NCBI GenBank assembly: GCA_029907475.1
Contig: JARYLU010000021.1
Span: forward strand, 1-46,776
Direction: 5' to 3'
Origin: Bacillota bacterium
GTDB lineage: Bacteria; Bacillota; DSM-12270; Thermacetogeniales; Thermacetogeniaceae
DNA: 46,776 nt
Below are positions 8,607 through 17,365 of this stretch, one piece after another (position 1 is the stretch's first letter; each line of letters begins with the position of its first letter). The notes beneath the pieces were generated by a model, which worked only from the letters and a program-made list of their open reading frames with translations, had not been told where the DNA came from and did not search any database. The position numbers and the translations under genes were made by a program.

Positions 8607-9176
8607 CTAGTCCGGCCAGATCAACTGGATAAAAGTAACAGACTGCTCACCACTCGAAAGTTTTTCTCCAAACCACAACATTAATAAATCGCCTTCCTGA
8701 ATATCCCCGACTTCGAGCCGGGCTGTTTCCTGATTTTCGGAGTTCCTGTTAAAGTCTTGAATTTTAATGATTTGGGCATCTGCAGAAATTACCAGGTCGA
8801 ATGTTTTATCTGTAACCTGGAACATTTCTGCTCTGCGCTCGGCACGTTCTTCCGGACTTGGAGGCGGCTCCCCCTGCCTTTGTTGAATTTCGCTTCTTTC
8901 AGGAGGTCCACTTTCAGGAGGTCCAGAGGGCCTGCTTGGCGTCCTGACCTCGTAAACGGTTAACTTGTTACCGGCAATGGTTTTCACTTTTCCGATCATC
9001 TCGGGGGGCCTTCCGGGAGGCGCAGGCTGCTTTATGTTCTCGCCGGATGCTGTTACACTCGCAGAATCCTTCGCCCCGGTGTTACCTGCCGAGTCGGTCT
9101 TGGAGCTACATCCTGCTGCCACCAAGAACAAGAACAGGAAAACAGTTGCCGCTGCCAACAATTTCTTGCCCAACAT
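8607..9176 (-). CDS. Secreted lipoprotein of unknown function in the efflux operon
   Basis: The 189-aa protein begins with a lipoprotein signal (MLGKKLLAAATVFLFLFLVAAGCSS, lipobox VAAGC, lipidated Cys near residue 22). It continues with a Pro/Arg/Glu-rich linker (about 70-110) flanked by small beta-rich segments (MIGKVKTIAGNKLTVYEV and LEVGDIQEGDLLMLWFGE) that look like a split OB/beta-barrel. The ATG ending at 9176 was preferred to an upstream start because GAGGTGG lies just before it. I do not recognise a family. Its place between the sigma-like gene and tolC suggests an envelope accessory or a sensor of the exported compound. Confidence 0.75.
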   Translation of the reverse strand: MLGKKLLAAATVFLFLFLVAAGCSSKTDSAGNTGAKDSASVTASGENIKQPAPPGRPPEMIGKVKTIAGNKLTVYEVRTPSRPSGPPESGPPERSEIQQRQGEPPPSPEERAERRAEMFQVTDKTFDLVISADAQIIKIQDFNRNSENQETARLEVGDIQEGDLLMLWFGEKLSSGEQSVTFIQLIWPD

Positions 9177-9294
9177 AAAAATTCCACCTCTCCTCACTAC
9201 TTACCTGCTATTACATATTCTCCGACACAGTGAAAAATACAGAAAATATTAACACCAGACCGTACCTTCCATCACCTCCAGTTGCAAACCGGCT

Positions 9295-9816
9295 TTAGCC
9301 GCCCGGGCAGTGGGCGCCTTTTTCCTCAACTTTTATGGGATTTTCAGGGAGAAGGGCGGTTTCATTCAGCTCTTGCAGGAGGCACTCTCTTCCCCTTGCG
9401 TAGATCGCGGAAACCCTTGCTTTTGAGTTGCCAGTGTACAGGGATATTTCCTTGCAGTCCAGTCTGGCTGTTTCCCTTAACAGCAGGACCAACCTTTCTT
9501 CGGGGGGCAAGCGGAGGATGGCGTCCTGGAGTTTTGCTTCCAAGTCGGTGCGGTCAGTTTTACTTTTTGGATGGTTATTTGTTGCGCTGAACTCGTCAAG
9601 AAAGTAAGAGCAAAATGTTTTCCATATCGTTAAGTCGTCAAGACCCGAACCGGCTTCGGCGCAGAGATCAAAAGTCTGTTTTATCAGAGACTCTGCCGTC
9701 TCTTTGGAACCTGAAAGGTGGAGGCTTAAGTTGTACATTTGGTTTATTATTTCTGTTAACCAGGGTGTTTTCTTCTGAGAACCTCTCCGGAATGGCGTCC
9801 AAAATTTCCTTCTCAT
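9295..9816 (-). CDS. ECF sigma factor-like protein
   Basis: The 173-aa protein has an ECF layout: a degenerate region 2 (about 20-75, SKETAESLIKQTFDLCAEAG) and a clearer region 4 (about 95-150, LPPEERLVLLLRETARLDCKEI followed by an HTH ending ARVSAIYARGRECLLQEL). It is first in the minus-strand efflux operon, 118 bp before the lipoprotein gene, so it probably activates this operon or its own promoter. No anti-sigma gene is adjacent; the lipoprotein or the divergent two-component system may serve that role (inference). No good ribosome site precedes the ATG at 9816, so the start may differ. Confidence 0.65.
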   Translation of the reverse strand: MRRKFWTPFRRGSQKKTPWLTEIINQMYNLSLHLSGSKETAESLIKQTFDLCAEAGSGLDDLTIWKTFCSYFLDEFSATNNHPKSKTDRTDLEAKLQDAILRLPPEERLVLLLRETARLDCKEISLYTGNSKARVSAIYARGRECLLQELNETALLPENPIKVEEKGAHCPGG

Positions 9817-10082
9817 AGCTAAAATTTATAAATGAAAATTGTGGGAGAATTATCAAGAAATTATGGGAGATTATGAAAAAACTGCTTCCCCGAAAGCGGT
9901 AATGGTGCATACAATCCATGACCAATTAGAAACAAGGTAAATACTTCCTCTAGAGCAAGACTAATAAAGATCAATCAGCCGACACCCTCATGGTTGTTCG
10001 ATTTCACAATTTCCCATGAACTTTTGATAATTTTTCCGCACTTTTGCTTCATACTGATAACCGGGAGGTACTCAAAAACAAT
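9817..10082. other. Divergent intergenic region between the efflux operon and the repeat-protein gene
   Basis: This 266-bp AT-rich stretch must hold both divergent promoters. TTGATA at 10024-10029 with CATACT at 10050-10055 is a weak plus-strand candidate (20-bp spacer). The bases GGGAGG (about 10063-10068) precede an ATG directly followed by TGA (10081-10086), a minimal start-stop just ahead of the real gene. No other gene is supported. Confidence 0.4.
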
Positions 10083-10709
10083 GTGAAAGGAGTGGTTACC
10101 ATTAACTGGAAGAGAAGCGTAATTCCTGTTACTCTTGCCTTAACACTCCTAATACCAACAGCAGCGTTCGCAGCTAGAAACGTAAGCGCCGATGATAATA
10201 AGAAGGATTTTAGCAGGCTGCGTACGGCAATTACCGAGCAGGCACAATTTACAGGAGAATTACGCGGTAAAAGAGGAGAACTTCCCGAAGAGTTGAAAGC
10301 AAAACTGGAAGACCTCAAGGGCAAGCTTGAAAGCGGCGAGATTACCCGCGAGCAATTTCGGGAAGAAATGAAGAAGATCATGCCTGAGAAGTTTCCGTTA
10401 CAAGGAAGAGAGCTTTCCGAAGAGTTGAAGGCAAAAATAGCGGAGTTGAGAGACGAGCTTAAAAATGGCGAACTGACACCCGAACAGTTTCGGGAAGAGA
10501 TGAAGCAGCTTTTGCCGGAGGGGTTTCAGCCTAAAGAGGGAGAAAGGTGGCCCGGTAAAAGAGGAGAGCTTCCCGAAGAGTTGAAAGCAAAATTTGAGGA
10601 ACTCAAGGGCAAGCTTGAGGGCGGCGAGATTACCCGCGAGCAGTTTCGGGAAGAAATGAAGCAGTTGAGACAGGAACAATTTCAATACTTGAAAGCCCAG
10701 CAACAATAA
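10083..10709 (+). CDS. Secreted protein with three SHOCT-like repeats
   Basis: The roughly 208-aa product has a signal peptide (INWKRSVIPVTLALTLLIPTAAFA) and then three copies of a 40-45 residue unit. Its core reads LPEELKAKLEDLKGKL, then (E/N)GE(I/L)T(R/P)EQFREEMK. This two-helix pattern resembles the SHOCT/short C-terminal oligomerisation motif. Units 1 and 3 are closest to each other and to the module inserted in the divergently encoded efflux adaptor. The start is ambiguous: GTG at 10083 follows GGGAGG by about 14 bp, while GTG at 10092 overlaps AAAGGAG. The protein precedes the two-component genes and probably acts outside the membrane. Function is unknown; a chaperone or sensor docking to the adaptor is inferred. 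Confidence 0.8.
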   Translation: MKGVVTINWKRSVIPVTLALTLLIPTAAFAARNVSADDNKKDFSRLRTAITEQAQFTGELRGKRGELPEELKAKLEDLKGKLESGEITREQFREEMKKIMPEKFPLQGRELSEELKAKIAELRDELKNGELTPEQFREEMKQLLPEGFQPKEGERWPGKRGELPEELKAKFEELKGKLEGGEITREQFREEMKQLRQEQFQYLKAQQQ

Positions 10710-10749
10710 TAGTAAAACGAGTACCTCCCTGGATGTATTGAGCATGCTT

Positions 10750-10783
10750 AAAAGGACGTGTTGTAAAAAAATACGTCCTTTTT
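10750..10783 (+). terminator. Terminator after the repeat-protein gene
   Basis: AAAAGGACGT (10750-10759) and ACGTCCTTTT (10773-10782) form a 10-bp stem running into TTTTT. It separates the repeat-protein gene from the regulator genes. Confidence 0.8.
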
Positions 10784-10785
10784 GT

Positions 10786-10791
10786 TATAAT
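10786..10791 (+). promoter_or_regulatory. Likely -10 element for the response regulator
   Basis: A perfect TATAAT lies 10 bp before the GGAGGT ribosome site of the response-regulator gene and just past the terminator. No convincing -35 is seen at 16-18 bp, so activator dependence or autoregulation is possible. Confidence 0.5.
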
Positions 10792-10812
10792 TGAGTCAAG
10801 GGAGGTCAAGAT

Positions 10813-11490
10813 GTGTCTTTTCGAATTTATTTAGTTGAGGATGATCGCAACCTAAATTCCGTGCTGACCAGTTATTTACAAAAAGAAGGGTGGCAGGTCT
10901 CCTCTTTTTTTACCGGAGAAGCAGCGAGACAAGCCATCGACGGTTCTCCCCATTTATGGATATTGGACATTATGCTCCCTGACATCGACGGTTTCCAGCT
11001 TATCAAAGAGATTAAAGCCGCTTCACCTGATATCCCGGTAATTTTTATTTCTGCCCGGGATGCTGACATCGACCGGGTTGTTGGGCTGGAAATGGGCAGT
11101 GACGATTATCTGCCAAAACCTTTTCTGCCCCGCGAGTTAGTGATCCGGACTCGTAAACTGTTGGAGCGTGTATATATGAGCACTGCGCAACAGACCGAGA
11201 CATTGGCCCTGACGATTTCTCCCTATTATATCAATGAGGCAAGCAGAACAATCAGGTTAGGCGAAGGAGCCGTTGAGCTGACCTCCAAAGAATTCGACCT
11301 CTTGCTTTTCTTTGCCAAAAATCAAGGACAGGCATTATCCAGGGGACAGATACTCAATTATATCTGGGGTGAAGATTATTTCGGAACAGACCGGGTAGTT
11401 GACGATCTGGTCAGACGACTACGCAAAAAGATGCCGGAGTTGCGCATCGAAACGATATACGGGTATGGTTACCGGATGGTGAAGTCATGA
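10813..11490 (+). CDS. OmpR/PhoB-family response regulator
   Basis: This 225-aa protein has a receiver domain (acidic pair EDD near the N-terminus, phospho-acceptor Asp52 in WILDIMLPDIDGF, Lys in LPKPF) and a C-terminal winged helix (VELTSKEFDLLLFFAKN to IETIYGYGYRM). GTG at 10813 is the start: GGAGGT lies 6 bp upstream, and the ATG two bases earlier is out of frame. It overlaps the downstream kinase gene by four bases. Given the neighbours it probably controls the repeat protein and/or the divergent efflux operon, as envelope-stress systems do; this is inferred from position. Confidence 0.95.
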   Translation: MSFRIYLVEDDRNLNSVLTSYLQKEGWQVSSFFTGEAARQAIDGSPHLWILDIMLPDIDGFQLIKEIKAASPDIPVIFISARDADIDRVVGLEMGSDDYLPKPFLPRELVIRTRKLLERVYMSTAQQTETLALTISPYYINEASRTIRLGEGAVELTSKEFDLLLFFAKNQGQALSRGQILNYIWGEDYFGTDRVVDDLVRRLRKKMPELRIETIYGYGYRMVKS

Positions 11491-12866
11491 AAAATCTTCC
11501 GTTATCTCTGCAGATCTGGTTGGTTTTTACTGCCATTGCTTTAGGGATCTCAATCTCATTAACCGTTTTGTTCCCCTGGACTTTGCGAGATTTCTTTACC
11601 CGAGAAATTTATGCCACTATCGAAAGCGCTCAAAGTTTGCTCTTTAATCGACTTGCCAGCGAGTTGAATAGAGAGATGTGGGAACCGGGGGTTTTTGCTG
11701 ACCGAAGGCAACAACCGCAGGATATTCGCGCCGTTAATCATATTATAGTCTCATTCGAAAACGGTGAGTTCATTTCTTTCCCCCTCCCCCTCCTTTCTGA
11801 AGAATTCTGGTACAAGGTAAAAAATGAAGCAAAAGAACAAAAAGGTGACAGCCAGCGGTATAGTGGTCAGGTTGGGGGCAGAAAAATATTTTACGTAATA
11901 ACCAGAAGTAATGTACGGGGGCGTAACGTTTTTCTTGTCTCGTATATGTGGGATTCTTACCGCGAGGATCTGGTGCAAACCCTTTTTAAAAGATTAGTAT
12001 TAATAATGAGCTTTGTTTTTCTACTTAGTTGGGTGCCCTCTCTTGGTCTGGCAAGATATTTATCTAACCCGTTGGTAACTTTAGAGAAACGCGTTAAAAA
12101 GCTTGCTAACCGCGACTGGCATGAGCCCATCCAGTTACAACGCGAAGATGAAATAGGCAGGTTAGGCCAGTCCGTAGAGCAGCTGAGAACCCATCTGATT
12201 CGGCAGGATGAAGCTCAGCAGTCGTTTTTGCAGCATATATCCCATGAGCTAAAAACTCCTGTTATGGTAATCCGCAGTTATGTGCAGTCAATTCGCGACG
12301 GCATCTATCCGAAAGGAGACTTAACAAGCACGGTACAGGTAATCGAAGAAGAGGCCGAGCGACTGGAAAAACGTATTCGCAACCTGCTTTATCTGACTAA
12401 ACTCGACTATATGGCAACTCATAAACCTTTGCACGAAACTTTTGATATGACCCAATTAATCAGGGAAGTAATTGAGAGGTTGCGCTGGCGTCGCAGAGAT
12501 CTGGACTGGTCGTTAAAGCTCTCTCCCGTTAAAAGCAAAGGGGATATCGAACAATGGCGGGTAGCTTTAGAAAATTTATTCGATAATCAGATACGTTATG
12601 CCAGAGAACAGATTAAAATCTCTTTAGCTCCAGGGGGCAGCAGCAACGGAACTGCTCTGATGCACATCTGGAACGATGGGCCCGCGATCGAGCAAGAAAT
12701 CCTGGACAGGCTGTTTCAAAAGTTTAATAAAGGATACAAGGGAGAATTTGGGCTCGGCCTGGCTGTTGTCCAGCGTATTGCCTCTCTGCATGGTGCCAAA
12801 ATATGGGCTGTAAACGAAGAAAAAGGAGTTTCTTTTTACCTGGAAATTCATGTTGCTTCAACTTAA
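11487..12866 (+). CDS. Membrane sensor histidine kinase (HAMP-HisKA-HATPase)
   Basis: The 459-aa kinase has TM1 (about 8-30), an extracytoplasmic sensor of about 130 residues, TM2 (about 168-188), a HAMP domain (LARYLSNPLVTLEKRVKKLA), HisKA with His253 (LQHISHELKTPVMVIRSYVQS), and an ATPase domain with N box (ENLFDNQIRYA), G1 (NDGPAI) and G2 (GLGLAVVQRIASLHG). It is coupled to the response regulator by an ATGA overlap. The sensor region has no recognisable fold. All catalytic motifs look intact. An 8-bp inverted repeat (12885-12917) follows but lacks a T tract. Confidence 0.95.
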   Translation: MKNLPLSLQIWLVFTAIALGISISLTVLFPWTLRDFFTREIYATIESAQSLLFNRLASELNREMWEPGVFADRRQQPQDIRAVNHIIVSFENGEFISFPLPLLSEEFWYKVKNEAKEQKGDSQRYSGQVGGRKIFYVITRSNVRGRNVFLVSYMWDSYREDLVQTLFKRLVLIMSFVFLLSWVPSLGLARYLSNPLVTLEKRVKKLANRDWHEPIQLQREDEIGRLGQSVEQLRTHLIRQDEAQQSFLQHISHELKTPVMVIRSYVQSIRDGIYPKGDLTSTVQVIEEEAERLEKRIRNLLYLTKLDYMATHKPLHETFDMTQLIREVIERLRWRRRDLDWSLKLSPVKSKGDIEQWRVALENLFDNQIRYAREQIKISLAPGGSSNGTALMHIWNDGPAIEQEILDRLFQKFNKGYKGEFGLGLAVVQRIASLHGAKIWAVNEEKGVSFYLEIHVAST

Positions 12867-13059
12867 ACGGCAACTAAGCCTTTTCCCGGCAGCCGCTTAA
12901 CCAGGTCTTCTGCCGGGTGGGGGTTTGACCTTGGATAGTCTCAGGCAGAGCCGGTCAATCAAGCCCTCCAACTGGAGCGGGTAGCTTGTGTAAGCTGGCA
13001 GGTTATGTTAAACTATTCCAAAGTAAAATTTGACAAAGGAAGCGCAGGAGGGAGCCGGC

Positions 13060-13827
13060 GTGTTCAAAGCCCTGCTCTTTGATCTGGACGGTACCCTGGT
13101 ACCCATGAACATGGATCATTTTATGAGGGAATACTTTCGGGCCGTAACCCATAAGTTTGCCAACCTCGTCCAACCCGAGAAACTGGTCCGGGAAATTCTT
13201 AACGGGACAATGGCCATGATCAATAACACCGATCCTGAGAAAACCAATAAAGAGGTTTTCTGGTCGCACTTTCTTTCCCGCGTCAACCTTCCTGAAGAGG
13301 TTCTCGTGCCGATGTTCGATGAATTTTACGTCTCCGAGTTTGCGGATCTTAAGTGCTGCGCTCATCCCAACCCCTTGGCCCGCCCTTTAATGGACCTCCT
13401 GTTTGAAAAGGGTTTTCAGGTAGCGATCGCCACCAATCCCGTCTTCCCTGAAAGGGCAATCCGGGAGCGCATGAGCTGGGTTGAAATCGGCGACCTGCCG
13501 TATGCCCTCGTGACGACTTATGAAAACAGTCACTTCTGCAAGCCCAGGGTAGAGTATTATGAAGAGGTAATCGGCCACCTAGGCGTTAAGCCTCAAGAGT
13601 GTTTAATGATCGGGAACGATGTGGAGGAGGACCTCGTTGCCAGGAAACTGGGAGTCAGGACTTTTCTGGTGGAAGATTGGCTTTTAAACCCGCGGGATCT
13701 CCCCATCGAGACCGACTACAGGGGCTCTTTCAGGGATCTCGCCTCCTTTTTGAACGGTTTGCGTGTTGCTGTTACCCCCGCACCGGGTTGCGAGATAAGA
13801 GATACGGAGGTCTCTCAAATTGAATAA
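13060..13827 (+). CDS. HAD-superfamily hydrolase (phosphatase-like)
   Basis: The 255-aa product has HAD motif I (LLFDLDGTLVP), motif II region (VAIATNPVFP) and motifs III/IV (HFCKPRVEYYEEV; CLMIGNDVEEDLVARKLG). The cap is helical (C1 type), as in phosphoglycolate-phosphatase-like enzymes. I chose GTG at 13060 because AGGAGGG lies 7 bp upstream and motif I then starts at residue 6, as is usual; the frame extends to 13030 without a better site. Its last eight bases overlap the start of dnaE, so it is translationally coupled to the replicative polymerase. The substrate is unknown; a house-cleaning nucleotide phosphatase is one possibility. Confidence 0.88.
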   Translation: MFKALLFDLDGTLVPMNMDHFMREYFRAVTHKFANLVQPEKLVREILNGTMAMINNTDPEKTNKEVFWSHFLSRVNLPEEVLVPMFDEFYVSEFADLKCCAHPNPLARPLMDLLFEKGFQVAIATNPVFPERAIRERMSWVEIGDLPYALVTTYENSHFCKPRVEYYEEVIGHLGVKPQECLMIGNDVEEDLVARKLGVRTFLVEDWLLNPRDLPIETDYRGSFRDLASFLNGLRVAVTPAPGCEIRDTEVSQIE

Positions 13828-16800
13828 AACCACTTTTCCGGTACCGGACGAGTTTGTACACCTTCACGTCCACAGCGAATACAGCTTGCTGGACGGGGCG
13901 GCGCGGCTGAAAGATCTGGTTAAAACTGCGGCGGAGATGGGAATGCCGGCCCTTGCCCTCACGGACCACGGCGTTATGTACGGCGTGATTGACTTTTACC
14001 GGCTGGCGAAAGAATACGGCATTCATCCGGTTTTGGGGTGTGAAGTTTATGTAGCTACGAGAACGCGCTTCGACCGGGTACCCCACGTGGATGATTCTCA
14101 GCACCACCTGACCCTCCTGGCAGAAAACGAGACAGGTTATAAAAATTTGCTGGCTCTGGTATCTGCTGCTTATCTGGAAGGTTTTTACTACAAGCCCCGC
14201 GTTGACCGGGAACTGCTGGCCAGACACAGTAAAGGTTTAATTGCTTTGAGTGCCTGCCTGGCCGGAGAGGTGCCTTCTGCGCTCCTTGCCGGCGAGCGGG
14301 AAAAGGCGCTGGAAGCCGCCCATACGTACCGGGAGGTCTTCGGTCCTGCTAACTTTTTCCTGGAACTAATGGATCACAGGATGCCGGAACAGCAGCGGGT
14401 CAATGCCGGGTTGAGGGAACTGGCACGGACCGCGGGGATTCCGCTGGTTGTGACCAACGACGTCCACTACATCCGGAAAGAAGACGCCCAGGTGCACGAT
14501 GCCCTTCTGTGTATCCAGACGGGAAAAACGCTTCAAGACGAGAACCGCTTGCGTTTCGCCACACAGGAGTTTTATCTTAAATCGCCGGGGGAAATGGCGG
14601 CCCTTTTTCCCGAAGACAGAGAAGCGCTCAGGCGTACCAGGGAGATTGCCGAACGCTGCCAGGTATGCCTGGATTTCAACCAAATGCACCTTCCCGAATA
14701 TCGGGTTCCGGAAGAGTATGACTTAGATTCCTATTTACGAAAACTCTGCTGGGATGGTTTAAACCTGCGCTACCGGGAGGAGATTCCTCCGGGGGCGCGG
14801 GAGCGGTTGGAATACGAACTTGAAGTGCTTCGTAAAATGGGCTTTGCCGGGTATTTTTTAATTGTTCAGGATTTTGTCAACTGGGCGCGGCAAAAGGGGA
14901 TTATTGTGGGGCCGGGGCGGGGGTCAGCCGCGGGGTCCCTGGTGGCTTACGCCCTCGGCATCACCAGCATTGATCCCTTAAAGTACGGTCTCCTGTTCGA
15001 GCGCTTTCTCAACCCGGAACGGATCACCATGCCCGACATCGACATTGACTTCTGTTTTGAGCGGCGGGAAGAAGTTCTTGATTATGTAGTTCAGAAGTAT
15101 GGGTCTGATCACGTTGCGCAGATTATTACCTTTGGAACGATGATGGCGCGGGGCGCCATCCGGGACGTAGGCCGGGTGCTGAACCTCCCCCTCGCGGAAG
15201 TTGACCGGATTGCGAAACTCGTTCCCGAAGAACTGGGGGTTACACTGGAAAGGGCGCTCCAAACCTCTCCCGAACTCAGGGAACTTTACGACGAAGATCC
15301 GGAGGTCCGCAAACTGCTCGATCTTGCCCGGGCGATTGAAGGGATGCCGCGTCACGCATCGACTCATGCTGCCGGTATTGTCATTTCTAGAGAGCCCCTC
15401 ACCAACTACGTTCCTTTGCAGCGAACCGGCGATACGGTGACGACCCAGTTCCCAAAAGAAATCGTCGAACAGATCGGGCTCTTAAAAATGGATTTGCTCG
15501 GGCTCCGCACCCTTACGGTGATCGACAACACGCTGGAGATCATTGCGGAGACGCAAAAAATCCGGCTGGATCCGGATCAGTTCCCTTTGAACGACCGCTT
15601 AACCTACGAACTCTTAGGAGCAGGAGAAACGGTAGGGGTTTTTCAGTTAGAAAGTACCGGGATGCGGCACCTCCTCAAAAGTATGAAACCGGGGCGTTTT
15701 GAGGATCTAATCGCTCTCGTTGCTCTGTACCGCCCCGGCCCCCTGGGAAGCGGGATGGTTGAAGATTTTATCAACCGGAAAAACGGGCAAACCGGTTTTC
15801 AGTACCCCCACCCTGTCCTGGAACCGATTTTGAATGAAACATATGGAGTGATTCTTTACCAGGAGCAGGTCATGCAGATTGCCTGCGAACTTGCGGGATT
15901 TACTATGGCGCAGGCGGATTCTTTGAGACGGGCGATGGGGAAGAAAAAGCCGGAAGTCATCGCAGGCCTGCGGGAAGCGTTTATTTCCGGAGCGGCGGAG
16001 CGCCAGGTAGAGCCCGCGCTGGCCGGACAGATCTTTGATTTAATGGAGCATTTTGCGGGGTACGGTTTTAATAAAAGCCATTCTGCCGCGTATGCCCTGA
16101 TCGCTTACCAAACTGCCTTCTTGAAGGCTCACCACCCCGTGGCCTTGATGGCCGCTTTATTGACCAGTGTACGTGGGAACTCGGATAAGGTTTCGTATTA
16201 TATCCAGGAATGCCGCCGGCTGGGTATCGAGATCCTGCCCCCGGATGTAAACGAGAGCCTGGTGAACTTTACCGTTGTCGGGGAAAACCGGATTCGCTTC
16301 GGACTTGCGGCAGTTAAAAATGTCGGGGAAGGTGCCGTAGAAGTGATTATCAGGGCCCGCCAGGAGGGCGGCTCCTTTCTCTCACTGGATGACTTTTGTC
16401 AACGGGTAGATCTCCGGCAGGTGAATAAGCGGGTGATTGAAAGCCTGATCCTGTGCGGGGCTTTTGATTCTTTAAATGTTTACCGCTCCCAGTTACTGGC
16501 GGTTCTCGATGAATGCATGGAAACCGCCCATGCGAACCGCCGGGATCAAGAGGCTCAGGTGAGCGGCCAGGTTTCCCTTTTCGACCTCCTCGAAGAGCCG
16601 CAAGGAAGTAAAATCAACCGGAATTACCCCTCAATTCCCGAATTTACCCTGCGAGAGCTCCTGGCGCGGGAAAAGGAAGTATTAGGATTTTATGTGAGCG
16701 GCCATCCGCTGGGAGACTACCAGGACCTCCTGGCAGGGAAAACCTCGGCATATATTTCGGAACTGGCTCAATGCAAGGACGGGGAGCGGGTAACAGTGGG

Positions 16801-17296
16801 GGGAATCGTCACTTCCCTGCGCCGCGGTACCACGAGAAGGGGTGAAGGAATGCTTCATTTTACTTTAGAGGATTTGGGGGGGAGCGTCGAGGTCATTTTT
16901 TTCCCCCGCAATCACGTCAAGGAACTCCGTTTTCTTAAAGAAGATGCCGTTGTGGTTGTGGGGGGGCGGGTTAGTCTCCAAGAAGAATCCTCCCGGATTT
17001 TCGGGGAAGAAGTGAGGCCGCTTGAGCAGGTCCCCTCCCAGTACCTCTATGTACGGATTCATCCTCTTGCGGGGAGAGCGGAAGTGGTTGAAAGATTGCG
17101 CGTCCTTTTCATGCAGCGCCGCGGCCCAACTCCCGTCTTTCTTTATTTTGTTCAGCAAAAGAAGCTGATCAAGACCGACTCCTCTTTTTGGGTTGAAGTG
17201 ACGCCGGAACTCTGTTATCAAATTGAGGGGTTGTGCGGGCCCGGTTCATGCCTGGTCCTGGATGGGGAACCGAAATTTTTAATATCAACAGCCTGA
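13820..17296 (+). CDS. dnaE: DNA polymerase III alpha subunit (DnaE)
   Basis: This 1158-aa protein matches full-length DnaE1. The N-terminal PHP domain (HVHSEYSLLDGAARLKDLV, TDHGVMYGV) keeps its metal-binding His residues, so PHP proofreading activity is possible. The polymerase domain has GPGRGSAAGSLVAY and the catalytic aspartates in PDIDIDF (about residues 405-411), followed by helix-hairpin-helix, OB-fold (RVTVGGIVTSLRRG) and C-terminal domains. There is no DnaQ-type exonuclease insertion, so it is not PolC. The start is TTG at 13820, 9 bp after GGAGGT and inside the end of the HAD gene. Gene order with accD, accA, pfkA and pyk downstream is the classic Firmicute arrangement. Confidence 0.98.
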   Translation: MNKTTFPVPDEFVHLHVHSEYSLLDGAARLKDLVKTAAEMGMPALALTDHGVMYGVIDFYRLAKEYGIHPVLGCEVYVATRTRFDRVPHVDDSQHHLTLLAENETGYKNLLALVSAAYLEGFYYKPRVDRELLARHSKGLIALSACLAGEVPSALLAGEREKALEAAHTYREVFGPANFFLELMDHRMPEQQRVNAGLRELARTAGIPLVVTNDVHYIRKEDAQVHDALLCIQTGKTLQDENRLRFATQEFYLKSPGEMAALFPEDREALRRTREIAERCQVCLDFNQMHLPEYRVPEEYDLDSYLRKLCWDGLNLRYREEIPPGARERLEYELEVLRKMGFAGYFLIVQDFVNWARQKGIIVGPGRGSAAGSLVAYALGITSIDPLKYGLLFERFLNPERITMPDIDIDFCFERREEVLDYVVQKYGSDHVAQIITFGTMMARGAIRDVGRVLNLPLAEVDRIAKLVPEELGVTLERALQTSPELRELYDEDPEVRKLLDLARAIEGMPRHASTHAAGIVISREPLTNYVPLQRTGDTVTTQFPKEIVEQIGLLKMDLLGLRTLTVIDNTLEIIAETQKIRLDPDQFPLNDRLTYELLGAGETVGVFQLESTGMRHLLKSMKPGRFEDLIALVALYRPGPLGSGMVEDFINRKNGQTGFQYPHPVLEPILNETYGVILYQEQVMQIACELAGFTMAQADSLRRAMGKKKPEVIAGLREAFISGAAERQVEPALAGQIFDLMEHFAGYGFNKSHSAAYALIAYQTAFLKAHHPVALMAALLTSVRGNSDKVSYYIQECRRLGIEILPPDVNESLVNFTVVGENRIRFGLAAVKNVGEGAVEVIIRARQEGGSFLSLDDFCQRVDLRQVNKRVIESLILCGAFDSLNVYRSQLLAVLDECMETAHANRRDQEAQVSGQVSLFDLLEEPQGSKINRNYPSIPEFTLRELLAREKEVLGFYVSGHPLGDYQDLLAGKTSAYISELAQCKDGERVTVGGIVTSLRRGTTRRGEGMLHFTLEDLGGSVEVIFFPRNHVKELRFLKEDAVVVVGGRVSLQEESSRIFGEEVRPLEQVPSQYLYVRIHPLAGRAEVVERLRVLFMQRRGPTPVFLYFVQQKKLIKTDSSFWVEVTPELCYQIEGLCGPGSCLVLDGEPKFLISTA

Positions 17297-17301
17297 CAAC
17301 T

Positions 17302-17330
17302 TTGCAACACCAGTAAAAATATGGTATTAT
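17302..17330 (+). promoter_or_regulatory. Promoter of mtrB
   Basis: TTGCAA at 17302-17307 and TATTAT at 17325-17330 are separated by 17 bp, directly after the dnaE stop. It would allow mtrB, and perhaps the genes downstream, to be transcribed independently of dnaE. Confidence 0.55.
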
Positions 17331-17365
17331 TGAGGGGGATAAGGGGAAGGAAGGTGACGACATTA

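Noticed and set aside
10398-10745. Minus-strand open frame opposite the repeat protein
   Set aside because: It is a mirror of the repeat-rich coding strand, crosses the terminator region, and has no ribosome site.
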